A stretch of DNA of 64,000 nt, taken from Microbacterium lacticum (lineage in GTDB: Bacteria > Actinomycetota > Actinomycetes > Actinomycetales > Microbacteriaceae). Numbering within the stretch: the stretch's first letter is position 1; every line of letters starts with the position of its first letter. Of this stretch, positions 9,042 to 16,673 are shown piece by piece. Made by a program: the position numbers and the translations under genes. The stretch spans positions 1-64,000 of the forward strand of contig NZ_VFPS01000001.1 of NCBI RefSeq assembly GCF_006716815.1. The letters run 5' to 3'. The notes beneath the pieces are model-generated. The model saw nothing but the letters and a program-made list of their open reading frames with translations. It did not search any database and was not told the origin of the DNA.

Positions 9042-9959
9042 TCAGGCCGCGGGGACGGCGGCGGCCACGGCATCCTCGACCGTCGGGTGCGTGAAGCTGA
9101 AACCGGATGCCTCGAGCCGCTCGGGCACGACCGGCATGTCGCTCAGCAGCAGCGCGTCGGCGGCATCGGGTCCGAGCGCCAGCCGCAGCGCCCACCCCGG
9201 CGCGCGGAGGAGGAACGGACGGTTCATGCGGCGGGCGAGCGCGAAGCCGAGGTCGTTCGCCGTCGCGCGGGTGGGGCCGGTGAGGTTCACGGGCCCCTCG
9301 AGGTCGCCGTCGATGACGTGCCGGATCGCCCGCACCTCGTCGTCGAGCGAGATCCACGGCCACACCTGGGTGCCCAGCCCGAGCGGCCCCGACAGGCCGA
9401 GGCGGGTGAGGAGCATGAGCGGCTTCAGCACGCCTTCGGCGTGCACCACCGGCGCGGTGCGCAGGAGCGCGACCCGCGCGCTCGGCCCGGCGCCGCGCGC
9501 GGCGACCTCCCATTCGCCGCACAGATCGGCGAGGAATGTGTCGCCCCGGCGGGTCTCCTCGGTGAACCGCTCGCCGGGCGCCCGCGGTGCCGACGGGTAG
9601 TAGCCGACCGCCGACGCCGAGACGAACGCGGGGGCCTCGGTGCCGAGCGCGCGCACGGCGGCGGCGAGCGCCTGCGTGGGCGCGAGGCGCGACCAGAGCA
9701 GCTCGTGCTTGTAGCGCCGCGTCCACGGGAAGTGCCCGATGCTCGCCCCGCCCAGGCCGACCACCGCGCGCGCTCCGGCGAGCACGGCGGGGTCGAGCCG
9801 TGAGCGCTGCGGATCCCACGACACCTCGTCGCGTGCCGTCGCCTCGCGGCGCACGAGCCGGGTCACCGGGACCCCGTCGGCGCGCAGGGCCGCGACGAGC
9901 GCGCCGCCGATCAGGCCCGACGAGCCCGCGACGACGACGCGCGCATCGGAATCAGGCAA
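9042..9959 (-). CDS. TIGR01777 family epimerase-like oxidoreductase (SDR39U1)
   Basis: An extended short-chain dehydrogenase, 305 residues. The nucleotide motif VVVAGSSGLIGGAL opens the protein. Family signatures follow: GGASIGHFPWTRRYKHELLWSRLAPT and FVSASAVGYY (active-site region), with the C-terminal segment VPERLEASGFSFTHPTVEDA typical of the DUF1731 tail. No substrate has been firmly assigned to the family. I place the start at a TTG (9959) that overlaps the OsmC stop, which gives the correct Rossmann position. A longer open frame to 10028 adds an implausible Arg/Ser-rich stretch. Confidence 0.85.
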   Translation of the reverse strand: MPDSDARVVVAGSSGLIGGALVAALRADGVPVTRLVRREATARDEVSWDPQRSRLDPAVLAGARAVVGLGGASIGHFPWTRRYKHELLWSRLAPTQALAAAVRALGTEAPAFVSASAVGYYPSAPRAPGERFTEETRRGDTFLADLCGEWEVAARGAGPSARVALLRTAPVVHAEGVLKPLMLLTRLGLSGPLGLGTQVWPWISLDDEVRAIRHVIDGDLEGPVNLTGPTRATANDLGFALARRMNRPFLLRAPGWALRLALGPDAADALLLSDMPVVPERLEASGFSFTHPTVEDAVAAAVPAA

Positions 9960-10377
9960 GCGTCGCCTCGAGGGTGATCTCGATGCCCGCGAGGGCTGCG
10001 GAGACGGGGCATCCACTCTTCGCCTCATCGGCGATGCGGGCGAAATCCTCCGCCGACAGGCCGGGGACGACCGCGTTGACGTTGAGGTGCGAACCGGTGA
10101 TGCCGGTGCCGGGGATGAAGGTGACCGAGGCGGTCGTCTCGACGCTCTCGGGCGGCGTGCCGTTCTGCGCGAGCGCGTTCGACAGTGCCATCGAGAAGCA
10201 CGACGAGTGCGCCGCCGCGATGAGCTCCTCGGGCGTCGTCACCGAGGTGGATCCCTCGCTGCGCGCCTTCCAGTTGACCGCGAACGGGCCCTGGTTCGAG
10301 CTCTCCAGCGCGATCTCGCCCGAACCCTCGGTGAGGCTGCCCTTCCAGGTGGTGGATGCTTCGCTCGTGACGCTCAT
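9952..10377 (-). CDS. OsmC family peroxiredoxin
   Basis: Thiol peroxidase of the OsmC subfamily, 141 residues, expected to reduce organic hydroperoxides in the cytoplasm. The two redox cysteines are in SSCFSMAL (about residue 60) and SGCPVSAAL (about residue 123), each in the family context. The substrate-binding Arg/Glu scaffold is in the N-terminal half. The ATG is preceded by GAGGAG. A TAGGCT on the minus strand near 10425 could be its -10. It is translationally coupled to the TIGR01777 gene downstream. Confidence 0.88.
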   Translation of the reverse strand: MSVTSEASTTWKGSLTEGSGEIALESSNQGPFAVNWKARSEGSTSVTTPEELIAAAHSSCFSMALSNALAQNGTPPESVETTASVTFIPGTGITGSHLNVNAVVPGLSAEDFARIADEAKSGCPVSAALAGIEITLEATLA

Positions 10378-10510
10378 GATGACTCCTCGGGGGTGTGTCT
10401 GCGGCGCGGGCGCGCCTGGCTCGAGCCTAGACGGACGAGGGCGGCGAGGGGAGGGGGAGCGTGCCCGGGAGGGCGATGGCGGTCCGGGTCAGGCGGCGCG
10501 GCCGACCGGA

Positions 10511-11071
10511 TCAGGCGGTGCGGCCGACGAGACCGCCCCGCTGCAGCAGCAGGTACAGCTGGCAGCCGAGGCACAGACCGAACGCCGCGTTGAGGAAGGC
10601 GGCGACGAACGCGAGCGCCGCCGCGATCGGCAGCGCCCACGGCACGCCGGCGAGGTGCAGCACGAGGCCCACGCCGGTCACGAAGAGCCCGACGCCCTGC
10701 GCGAAGCGCGGCGGGCGCGGGTCTTCGAGCTCGGTGGGCGGCGCGAGGCGCGGCTGGATGGCGCGGCGGTAGAGCACGCTCCACGGGTGCGTCTGCGGCG
10801 AGACGACGCCCCAGAGGAACAGCAGCGCGATCACGAGGACCAGCACGAATCCGGGGTCGGCGGCGCGCTGTGCGACGGTGAGGGCGGGGAGCGCCCAGGC
10901 GGTGGGATCGACGACCACGCCGCCCGGCACGAACGAGGCGGCGCCGCGCGCGGTCGACAGACCGGTGAGGGCGAAGAGGGTCGCGATGAGGAGCAGCACG
11001 GCGGTGAGGGATGCCGCGAAGCGCGGCCCGCGCGGATCGATCCCCTTCGGGGCGGCCTCAGACACCGGCAT
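10511..11071 (-). CDS. DUF4395 integral membrane protein
   Basis: A 186-residue membrane protein of the DUF4395 family. It has four hydrophobic segments and the C-terminal CLGCQ motif, a CxxC pair at the membrane edge. It starts inside the last codons of the thioredoxin-like gene, so the two are cotranscribed. That coupling and the CxxC suggest electron relay or thiol chemistry between membrane and thioredoxin, but this is inference. The 130 bp between this gene and osmC hold nothing beyond the osmC promoter. Confidence 0.8.
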   Translation of the reverse strand: MPVSEAAPKGIDPRGPRFAASLTAVLLLIATLFALTGLSTARGAASFVPGGVVVDPTAWALPALTVAQRAADPGFVLVLVIALLFLWGVVSPQTHPWSVLYRRAIQPRLAPPTELEDPRPPRFAQGVGLFVTGVGLVLHLAGVPWALPIAAALAFVAAFLNAAFGLCLGCQLYLLLQRGGLVGRTA

Positions 11072-11495
11072 CCACGGCGGTCACGCGGGTGAGCTCCAGC
11101 TCGACGGCGCTCCGGCTCGGCGTGCCGGCGAAGCGGGTCTGCACGAGGCCGTGCCGGTCGAGGATCAGGGTCGTCGGGGTCTGCATCACATGGAAGTGCT
11201 TGGCGATGTCGGGGCGGTGGGTGAGGTCGACGTCGAGGTGCAGCACGCCGTCGCGCTCGCCGGCGATCGCGCCGAGGGTGCGGTGCACGCCCGGGCACCG
11301 GCTGCACATCTCGGTGCTGAACTGCAGGAGCGTCGCCTGCTCGCCGAGCGACGCGGCGCCGAATCGCTGCGGGTCGACGATCTCGCCGGGGTCGACGTGG
11401 CGGGGGCGATTCTGCTGCCACCGCAGGAACGCGCCGACACCGACCGTCACGGCGAGGAGGGCCGCGAGCAGGGCGATGGCGTCGGACAGGTTCAC
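11058..11495 (-). CDS. Membrane-anchored thioredoxin-family protein
   Basis: A 145-residue protein with an N-terminal membrane anchor (residues 5-24) and a thioredoxin fold. The active site reads CSRC in FSTEMCSRCPGVHRTL, and the cis-proline region is MQTPTTLILD. The domain probably faces the cytoplasm or periplasm close to the membrane and cooperates with the coupled DUF4395 gene. The start is GTG. TAGGCT (11504-11509, minus strand) lies 8 nt upstream and is embedded in an inverted repeat. Confidence 0.82.
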   Translation of the reverse strand: MNLSDAIALLAALLAVTVGVGAFLRWQQNRPRHVDPGEIVDPQRFGAASLGEQATLLQFSTEMCSRCPGVHRTLGAIAGERDGVLHLDVDLTHRPDIAKHFHVMQTPTTLILDRHGLVQTRFAGTPSRSAVELELTRVTAVDAGV

Positions 11496-11496
11496 A

Positions 11497-11520
11497 GCGG
11501 ATCAGCCTAACGCGATCCGC
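11497..11520. promoter_or_regulatory. Inverted repeat over the thioredoxin -10
   Basis: GCGGATC (11497-11503) and GATCCGC (11514-11520) form a perfect 7-N10-7 repeat. Its spacer contains the TAGGCT -10 of the minus-strand thioredoxin gene. The arrangement fits a repressor operator; the regulator is unknown. Confidence 0.4.
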
Positions 11521-11651
11521 CTGACGGGAGGGCGAATTCGGGTTGTGTGACGGAGCGGTCGTCATATTCGGGGTCGCGGCTTGCGGATCGGGTCTCGGGG
11601 ATCGCGGTCGCTGCCGGCCCTGCTGTCCGGGGCCGCCGGTACGATGACAGC

Positions 11652-12467
11652 GTGAGTGCACCGGCATCCGTTCCCACCCCGTATGAAGATCTGCTGCGCG
11701 AGGTGCTCGACGACGGCGTGCACAAAGACGACCGCACCGGCACGGGCACGACGAGCGTGTTCGGACGGCAGATCCGGTTCGACCTGTCGCAGGGGTTCCC
11801 GCTCATCACGACCAAGCGCGTGCACCTGAAGTCGATCGTGTACGAGCTGCTGTGGTTCCTGCGCGGCGAGTCGAACGTGGCGTGGCTGCAGGAGAACGGC
11901 GTCACCATCTGGGACGAGTGGGCCGATGCCGACGGCGAGCTCGGGCCGGTGTACGGCGTGCAGTGGCGGTCGTGGCCGACGCCGTCGGGCGAGCAGATCG
12001 ACCAGATCTCGCAGGTGGTCGAGCAGATCCGTGCGAACCCGGATTCGCGGCGACTGATCGTGTCGGCGTGGAACCCGGCGGACATCCCCGACATGGCCCT
12101 TGCGCCCTGCCACGCGCTCTTCCAGTTCTACGTCGCGGGCGGCAAGCTGTCGTGCCAGCTGTACCAGCGCTCGGCCGACATGTTCCTCGGGGTGCCGTTC
12201 AACATCGCCTCCTACGCCCTGCTGACCCTCATGGTCGCGCAGCAGACCGGCCTCGAGCCGGGCGACTTCGTGTGGACCGGCGGCGACTGCCACATCTACG
12301 ACAACCACGTCGAGCAGGTGCGCGAGCAGCTCTCCCGCGACCCCTACCCTTACCCGACGCTGCGCTTCACCCGGAAGCCCGACTCGATCTTCGACTACAC
12401 CTACGACGACATCGTCGTCGAGGACTACCAGCACCAGCCGGCGATCCGCGCGGCCGTCGCGGTCTGA
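11652..12467 (+). CDS. thyA: Thymidylate synthase
   Basis: Converts dUMP to dTMP with methylenetetrahydrofolate, giving dihydrofolate that the next gene product recycles. The 271-residue protein is complete: DRTGTGT phosphate-binding Arg loop, catalytic cysteine in [28 protein letters not shown], and [12 protein letters not shown] start at 11652; TACGAT (11640-11645) ends 6 nt before it, indicating a leaderless mRNA. A longer frame from 11547 is open but adds sequence foreign to ThyA. Confidence 0.96.
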   Translation: MSAPASVPTPYEDLLREVLDDGVHKDDRTGTGTTSVFGRQIRFDLSQGFPLITTKRVHLKSIVYELLWFLRGESNVAWLQENGVTIWDEWADADGELGPVYGVQWRSWPTPSGEQIDQISQVVEQIRANPDSRRLIVSAWNPADIPDMALAPCHALFQFYVAGGKLSCQLYQRSADMFLGVPFNIASYALLTLMVAQQTGLEPGDFVWTGGDCHIYDNHVEQVREQLSRDPYPYPTLRFTRKPDSIFDYTYDDIVVEDYQHQPAIRAAVAV

Positions 12468-12495
12468 CGGGCCGACTGTGCGTCCGGGATCGACC

Positions 12496-13005
12496 GTGCG
12501 GCTGGGGCTGATCTGGGCCGAGGCCCGCGGCGGCGTGATCGGGCGGGACGGCGGCATGCCGTGGCACGTGCCCGAAGACCTCGCGCACTTCAAGGAGGTC
12601 ACGTCGGGACATCCGGTGATCATGGGGCGCCGCACCTGGGAGTCGTTCCCGGCACGGTTCCGGCCGCTGCCGGGGCGCCGCAACATCGTCGTGACGAGGT
12701 CGGATGCCTGGGCCGCCGGCGCCGACGCGGCCGGTGCCGAGCGTGCGGGCTCGCTGAGCGAGGCGCTGGCGCTCGCCGGTGACGTGCCGGAGGTGTGGGT
12801 GATCGGCGGGGCGGGACTGTTCGCCGAGGCGATGCCGGTGGCATCCGTGCTGGAGGTCACCGAACTCGATCTCGAGATCGCGGACGGCGACACGTTCGCC
12901 CCGGATCACGCCGGCTGGCGGGTCGCCGCCGCGTCGCCCGACGAGGGATGGGCGATCTCGCGCACGGGGGTGCCCTACCGGTTCCTCACGCTGCTGCGGC
13001 GCTGA
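12496..13005 (+). CDS. folA: Dihydrofolate reductase
   Basis: NADPH-dependent reductase that regenerates tetrahydrofolate after ThyA; the pair is adjacent and cotranscribed. Motifs in order: LIWAEARGGVIGRDGGMPWHVPEDLAHF (substrate site with catalytic acid), VIMGRRTWES (NADPH), and VWVIGGAGLFAEAM. About 169 residues, normal for the family. I favour GTG 12496 because GGGA sits upstream and it gives the usual MRLGLIW beginning. An in-frame GTG at 12478 is the alternative. Confidence 0.93.
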   Translation: MRLGLIWAEARGGVIGRDGGMPWHVPEDLAHFKEVTSGHPVIMGRRTWESFPARFRPLPGRRNIVVTRSDAWAAGADAAGAERAGSLSEALALAGDVPEVWVIGGAGLFAEAMPVASVLEVTELDLEIADGDTFAPDHAGWRVAAASPDEGWAISRTGVPYRFLTLLRR

Positions 13006-13029
13006 GCCTGCGCCCCGAGCGGATGCGGT

Positions 13030-13599
13030 TCACACCGGATCCAGCTCGACGAGGTAGCCCGAGAAGAGCTCCACGGGGCCCGACGGCGGTTCGTCCGCTT
13101 CATGGACGAGGCGGGTCTTCTCCTCGGCCGCGGGATCGGGCGCCGTCGTCGGAACGCGGGTGACCGGGACGGTCCGCACCGCGCCGGGCACGGGCGTGAG
13201 GGTGACGGTGTAGGGCTTCGGGGGACCGATCGTCCAGGCCAGGCGTACCTCACCCGCGTCGTCACTGTCACCGCGCGCCGCGCGTTGGAGCTCGGCGAGC
13301 TCGGCCTCGTGCTCCGCCTGCCGCTCCGCCAGATCGCGGGGGTCGCGCGGCTCGTGCCGCACGGTGTGACCGAGGTAGATAGCCTCGATCCCGCGCACGC
13401 GGCCGCGAACTGCCGTCGTGGGCGCATCGTCCGCCCCCCACCTGGTGGTGCGTCTCGTGCGCGTCGACGCTCGCGCCGCGCTCGCCGTATTTCTCGCGGA
13501 CCCAGGCATCCGGCGCCACGACCTGCAACTCGACCTCGTCGCCCGCGATGAAGGCGTCGCCGCAGCACGCCCATTCCACTCCGAAAGGTGCACAAGCAT
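13030..13599 (-). pseudogene. DUF6578-like gene with disrupted reading frame
   Basis: The nominal frame (189 codons, ATG 13599) has a sensible start and a good second half (VRGRVRGIEAIYLG ... FSGYLVELDPV), but residues of about 9-54 are low-complexity Arg/Ser/Ala. The family-like middle (EWACCGDAFIAGDEVELQV ... DAHETHHQVGG) lies in a neighbouring frame. Removing one G from the six-base run at 13434-13439, and adding one base near 13584, would restore a continuous protein resembling DUF6578 (CCGDAF motif, GYLV end). Two compensating shifts could be real decay or sequencing errors. DUF6578 has no known function. Confidence 0.65.
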
Positions 13600-13671
13600 G
13601 CCCCGACCCTACGCACGTTCGGCGCGCGGGGTCCACGTGTGCGGCTCGGCGCGGGTGGGTACCCTGGCCGC

Positions 13672-14436
13672 ATGGCCAAGACGGCACTCATCACCGGAGC
13701 GAGCTCGGGCCTCGGAACGGAGTTCGCGCGGCAGCTCGCCGCCCGCGGCGCCGACCTGGTGCTGGTCGCGCGCGACGAAGCGGCTCTCGGTCGGCTCGCC
13801 GGCGCCCTGCGCGTCGCGCGCGGCGTCGAGGTCGAGGTGCTCGTGGCCGACCTCACCGACGACGCGGGGCTCGACGCCGTGGCATCCCGTCTCGCCGATC
13901 CGGAGCGGCCCGTTGAGGTGCTCGTCAACAACGCCGGGTTCGGCCTCGACCTCGACTTCGCCGCGAACGATCTCGCCGACGAGGAGCGCCACCTCGACCT
14001 GCACGTCCGCGCGACGATGCGCCTCTCGCACGCGGCGCTCGGCGCCATGCTCGCGCGGGGACACGGACGCATCATCAACGTGGCATCCGTCGCCGCCTTC
14101 CTGCCACGCGGCACCTATGGCGCCGTCAAGGCGTGGATCGTCTCGTTCAGCCGGTGGGCGAACGCGGCCTACGGCCCCCGCGGGATGACGGTGACGGCGG
14201 TCTGCCCCGGCTTCACACACACGAACTTCCACGAGCGTCTGGGACTGCCGCCGGGGCAGGAGGGCATCCCGCCGTTCATGTGGCTGGATGCGGCGGAGGT
14301 CGTCCGCGGGGGGCTCCGCGACGCGGCGCACGGCAAGGCCGTCTCGATCCCGTCGCTGCGCTACAAACTGCTCATCGGCGCCGCGCGCCTCGTGCCCGCC
14401 CCGCTCGCCGCCCGCCTCGCCAAATCCGGCCGCTGA
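13672..14436 (+). CDS. SDR family NAD(P)-dependent oxidoreductase
   Basis: Classical short-chain dehydrogenase, 254 residues. TGASSGLGTEFA is the cofactor motif, LVNNAGFG the NAG motif, and INVASVAAFLPRGTYGAVKAW carries catalytic Ser, Tyr and Lys. VCPGFTHTNFHERLG is the substrate loop. It resembles DltE/YqjQ-like general reductases. The start ATG at 13672 is fixed by TACCCT (13660-13665) 6 nt upstream, a leaderless arrangement. Substrate unknown. Confidence 0.88.
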   Translation: MAKTALITGASSGLGTEFARQLAARGADLVLVARDEAALGRLAGALRVARGVEVEVLVADLTDDAGLDAVASRLADPERPVEVLVNNAGFGLDLDFAANDLADEERHLDLHVRATMRLSHAALGAMLARGHGRIINVASVAAFLPRGTYGAVKAWIVSFSRWANAAYGPRGMTVTAVCPGFTHTNFHERLGLPPGQEGIPPFMWLDAAEVVRGGLRDAAHGKAVSIPSLRYKLLIGAARLVPAPLAARLAKSGR

Positions 14437-14476
14437 CCCCGCCCCGCACCGCCTCTCGCACCCCTCCACCCCCAAG

Positions 14477-14545
14477 CGTCGGGCCGCTGGTGCTGGAGTC
14501 GCCCGGAGTGGCACCCGGCACAACACCAGCCCCACCTCTCCGACG
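14477..14545 (+). repeat. 69-bp palindromic repeat, copy A
   Basis: Starts with CGTCGG and ends with CCGACG, with further internal complementarity (CTGGTG and CACCAG). It aligns with the reverse complement of copy B (15496-15564), also 69 bp, sharing TGGTGCxGGAGTCG and GCCCCACC. The two copies bracket the AbiEi-like gene in opposite orientation. Confidence 0.75.
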
Positions 14546-14655
14546 GATGATGACCCGTCGTCGCCGCCTCCTCCCCAACGGACGGATATCGGCAACGGTG
14601 CACAGATCGGGGCTCGGGCGTCCCGCCGCATGCCGCAGAGCTCGATTCTCGGAGG

Positions 14656-15528
14656 ATGACTCCTGCCGCCATCGCCAACCACCTGTCCATCCGAGGTGGC
14701 ATCGGACGGGGTCGCGGGGTGCTGCGGGCCGGGGCGTCGCGGGACGACCTGCGCCGCGCCGTCGCGCGCGGCGCGATCGTCCGGGTGCGAACGGGCGTCT
14801 ACTGCCTGCCCCACCTCCTCGCCGAGCAGCAGACGGCCGCCGCGCACGGCGGAGAGGTCGCCTGCGCGAGCGCGCTGCGGCGGATCGGCGTCTGGCTGCT
14901 CGACGACGACGCGCGGATGCACGTGTGGGTCGGCTCTCACGGACGGGCCTTTCCTCACACGGGATGCCACTGCGTGACGCACCGCGACGACGGCGTCTCC
15001 GCGTTCGGGCAGGTCGGCATCGTCCAGGCGCTCGTACAGCTCGCCTCGTGCCTCGGCGACGAGGCGTTCTTCGCCGCCTTCGAATCTGCCTGGCATCTGG
15101 GCCTTCTGGGGCGAACGGAGCGGGCCGAGGTTCGCGCGGGGTTGCGGGCAGGTCAGCGGTGGCTCGTCGACATCGCCCGTTCCGACGCGGAGAGCGGGCT
15201 CGAGTCGCTCCTCCGGCTCCGGCTGTTGCGCCTCGGGATCACGGTGCGATGCCAGGTCTGGATCCGGGATGTCGGCCGCGTCGACTTCCTCATCGACGGC
15301 GTGCTCATCGTGGAGTCCGACGGCCGCGAGGGCCATGCCCGCGAGGCGGAGCGCCACAAGGATCTCCTCCGCGACGCGCGCGCCGCCGCGGCCGGATATG
15401 AGCGACTTCGCTTCGACTACGCGCTGATCGTCCACGACTGGCCGGTCGTCGAGGCGGCCATCGTCGCGACGCTGCAGCGGCTCCGCCTCGCCAGACGTCG
15501 GACCGGTGGGGCGGGTGTGCACCGGTGA
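14656..15528 (+). CDS. AbiEi-type winged-helix protein with C-terminal DUF559-like nuclease domain
   Basis: A 290-residue two-domain protein. Residues 1-60 resemble the winged-helix start of type IV antitoxins (AbiEi), with the RAVARGAIVRVRTGVYCLP pattern. Residues 180-285 resemble the DUF559/Vsr-like PD-(D/E)xK fold: ESGLESLLRLRLLRLGI, then VDFLIDGVLIVESDG with Asp and Glu in the catalytic spacing. No partner toxin gene is adjacent, so this is probably a solitary protein common in Microbacteriaceae, with an unknown role in defence or DNA processing. Its last codons are formed by repeat copy B. Confidence 0.75.
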   Translation: MTPAAIANHLSIRGGIGRGRGVLRAGASRDDLRRAVARGAIVRVRTGVYCLPHLLAEQQTAAAHGGEVACASALRRIGVWLLDDDARMHVWVGSHGRAFPHTGCHCVTHRDDGVSAFGQVGIVQALVQLASCLGDEAFFAAFESAWHLGLLGRTERAEVRAGLRAGQRWLVDIARSDAESGLESLLRLRLLRLGITVRCQVWIRDVGRVDFLIDGVLIVESDGREGHAREAERHKDLLRDARAAAAGYERLRFDYALIVHDWPVVEAAIVATLQRLRLARRRTGGAGVHR

Positions 15529-15564
15529 GTCCCGGCTGTCGACTCCTGCACCACCGCTCCGACG
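15496..15564 (-). repeat. 69-bp palindromic repeat, copy B
   Basis: Inverted relative to copy A and also bounded by CGTCGG and CCGACG. It overlaps the 3' end of the AbiEi-like gene and supplies the codons for its GGAGVHR tail and stop. Confidence 0.75.
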
Positions 15565-15631
15565 GCTGATGACGCATCCACGAGTGAATGCCCGGAGGAG
15601 AACCTGCCGCGCCAACCGATAGCCTGGAACC

Positions 15632-16609
15632 ATGACGCACTCGGGCAATCCGTTCGGACAGGTTCTCGTCGCACTCGTCACTCCGATGACGGCCGACGGC
15701 GAGGTCGACTGGCGCGCCGTCGAGAAGCACATCGACGACGTCATCAGCGCGGGCGCCGACGGCGTCGTCGTCACCGGCACCACGGGGGAGACCTCCACCC
15801 TGACCGACCCCGAGAAGCTGAAGCTCGTCGAGGTCGGCAAGTCGGTCTCCGCCGGCCGCGCCAAGATCATCACCGGCGGCGGCTCGAACGAGACGGCGCA
15901 CGCCATCGAGCTCTACAAGGCGAGCGAGAAGGCCGGCGCCGACGGCATCATGATCGTCACGCCGTATTACAACAAGCCCACCCAGGCCGGCATCCTCACC
16001 CACTTCCGCCTCGTCGCCGACGCCACCGACCTCCCGGTCATCCTCTACGACATCCCCGGGCGCACCGGCGTGCCGATCCGCTACGAGACGATCCTGCGCC
16101 TCGCCAAGCACCCGAACATCCTCGCGATCAAAGACGCCAAGGGCGACTTCAGCGAGGTCAGCCGCGTGCTGAACCAGACCGACCTGATGTACTTCTCCGG
16201 CGACGACGCCAACGCCCTCCCGCACATGGCGATCGGGGCGACGGGCCTCATCGGCGTGACGGCGAACATCACCGCCGCGCCGTACCGCGTGATGGTGGAT
16301 GCCGTGAACCGCGGCGATCTCGCCACCGCGACCGCCGCTCATCAGAGCCTCGAACCGCTCGTCCGCGCCGTCATGACGCACGTGCCCGGCACGGTCAGCG
16401 CGAAGTACATCCTGCACGGCCTCGGCCGCATCTCGAGCCCCCGCGTCCGCCTGCCCCTCGTCGGGCCGGAGGAGTGGGAGGCCGCACTCATCGAAGACGA
16501 GCTGGCGCTCGTCAGCGGCGTCGACGGCGCCGACTTCTCCAACTTCCGTCCCGACCGCAATGCGGCCGCGGGCGGAGCGCTGCCCAAGGTGCACGGCACG
16601 ACACGCTGA
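15632..16609 (+). CDS. dapA: 4-hydroxy-tetrahydrodipicolinate synthase
   Basis: Condenses pyruvate with aspartate semialdehyde, the entry to the diaminopimelate pathway. The 325-residue TIM barrel has GTTGETSTLT (substrate loop), VTPYYNKP (catalytic Tyr), YDIPGRTGV (carboxylate-binding Arg) and ILAIKDAKGD (Schiff-base Lys). The C-terminus is about 25 residues longer than in E. coli. TAGCCT (15620-15625) ends 6 nt before the ATG, so it looks leaderless. rnj follows, the usual actinobacterial order. Confidence 0.96.
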   Translation: MTHSGNPFGQVLVALVTPMTADGEVDWRAVEKHIDDVISAGADGVVVTGTTGETSTLTDPEKLKLVEVGKSVSAGRAKIITGGGSNETAHAIELYKASEKAGADGIMIVTPYYNKPTQAGILTHFRLVADATDLPVILYDIPGRTGVPIRYETILRLAKHPNILAIKDAKGDFSEVSRVLNQTDLMYFSGDDANALPHMAIGATGLIGVTANITAAPYRVMVDAVNRGDLATATAAHQSLEPLVRAVMTHVPGTVSAKYILHGLGRISSPRVRLPLVGPEEWEAALIEDELALVSGVDGADFSNFRPDRNAAAGGALPKVHGTTR

Positions 16610-16673
16610 CACCGCACGACCCCGAAGAAACGCGGATGCCGGATTGACCCCGGCGCCCCGAAGGAGGCATCCG

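Noticed and set aside
14656..15528. Complete AbiE toxin-antitoxin pair
   Set aside because: No AbiEii nucleotidyltransferase gene on either side; the C-terminal domain is nuclease-like instead.
13609..15906. 765-codon antisense open frame spanning the SDR, AbiEi and dapA genes
   Set aside because: Shadow frame across three genes, low-complexity composition, no promoter or ribosome binding site.
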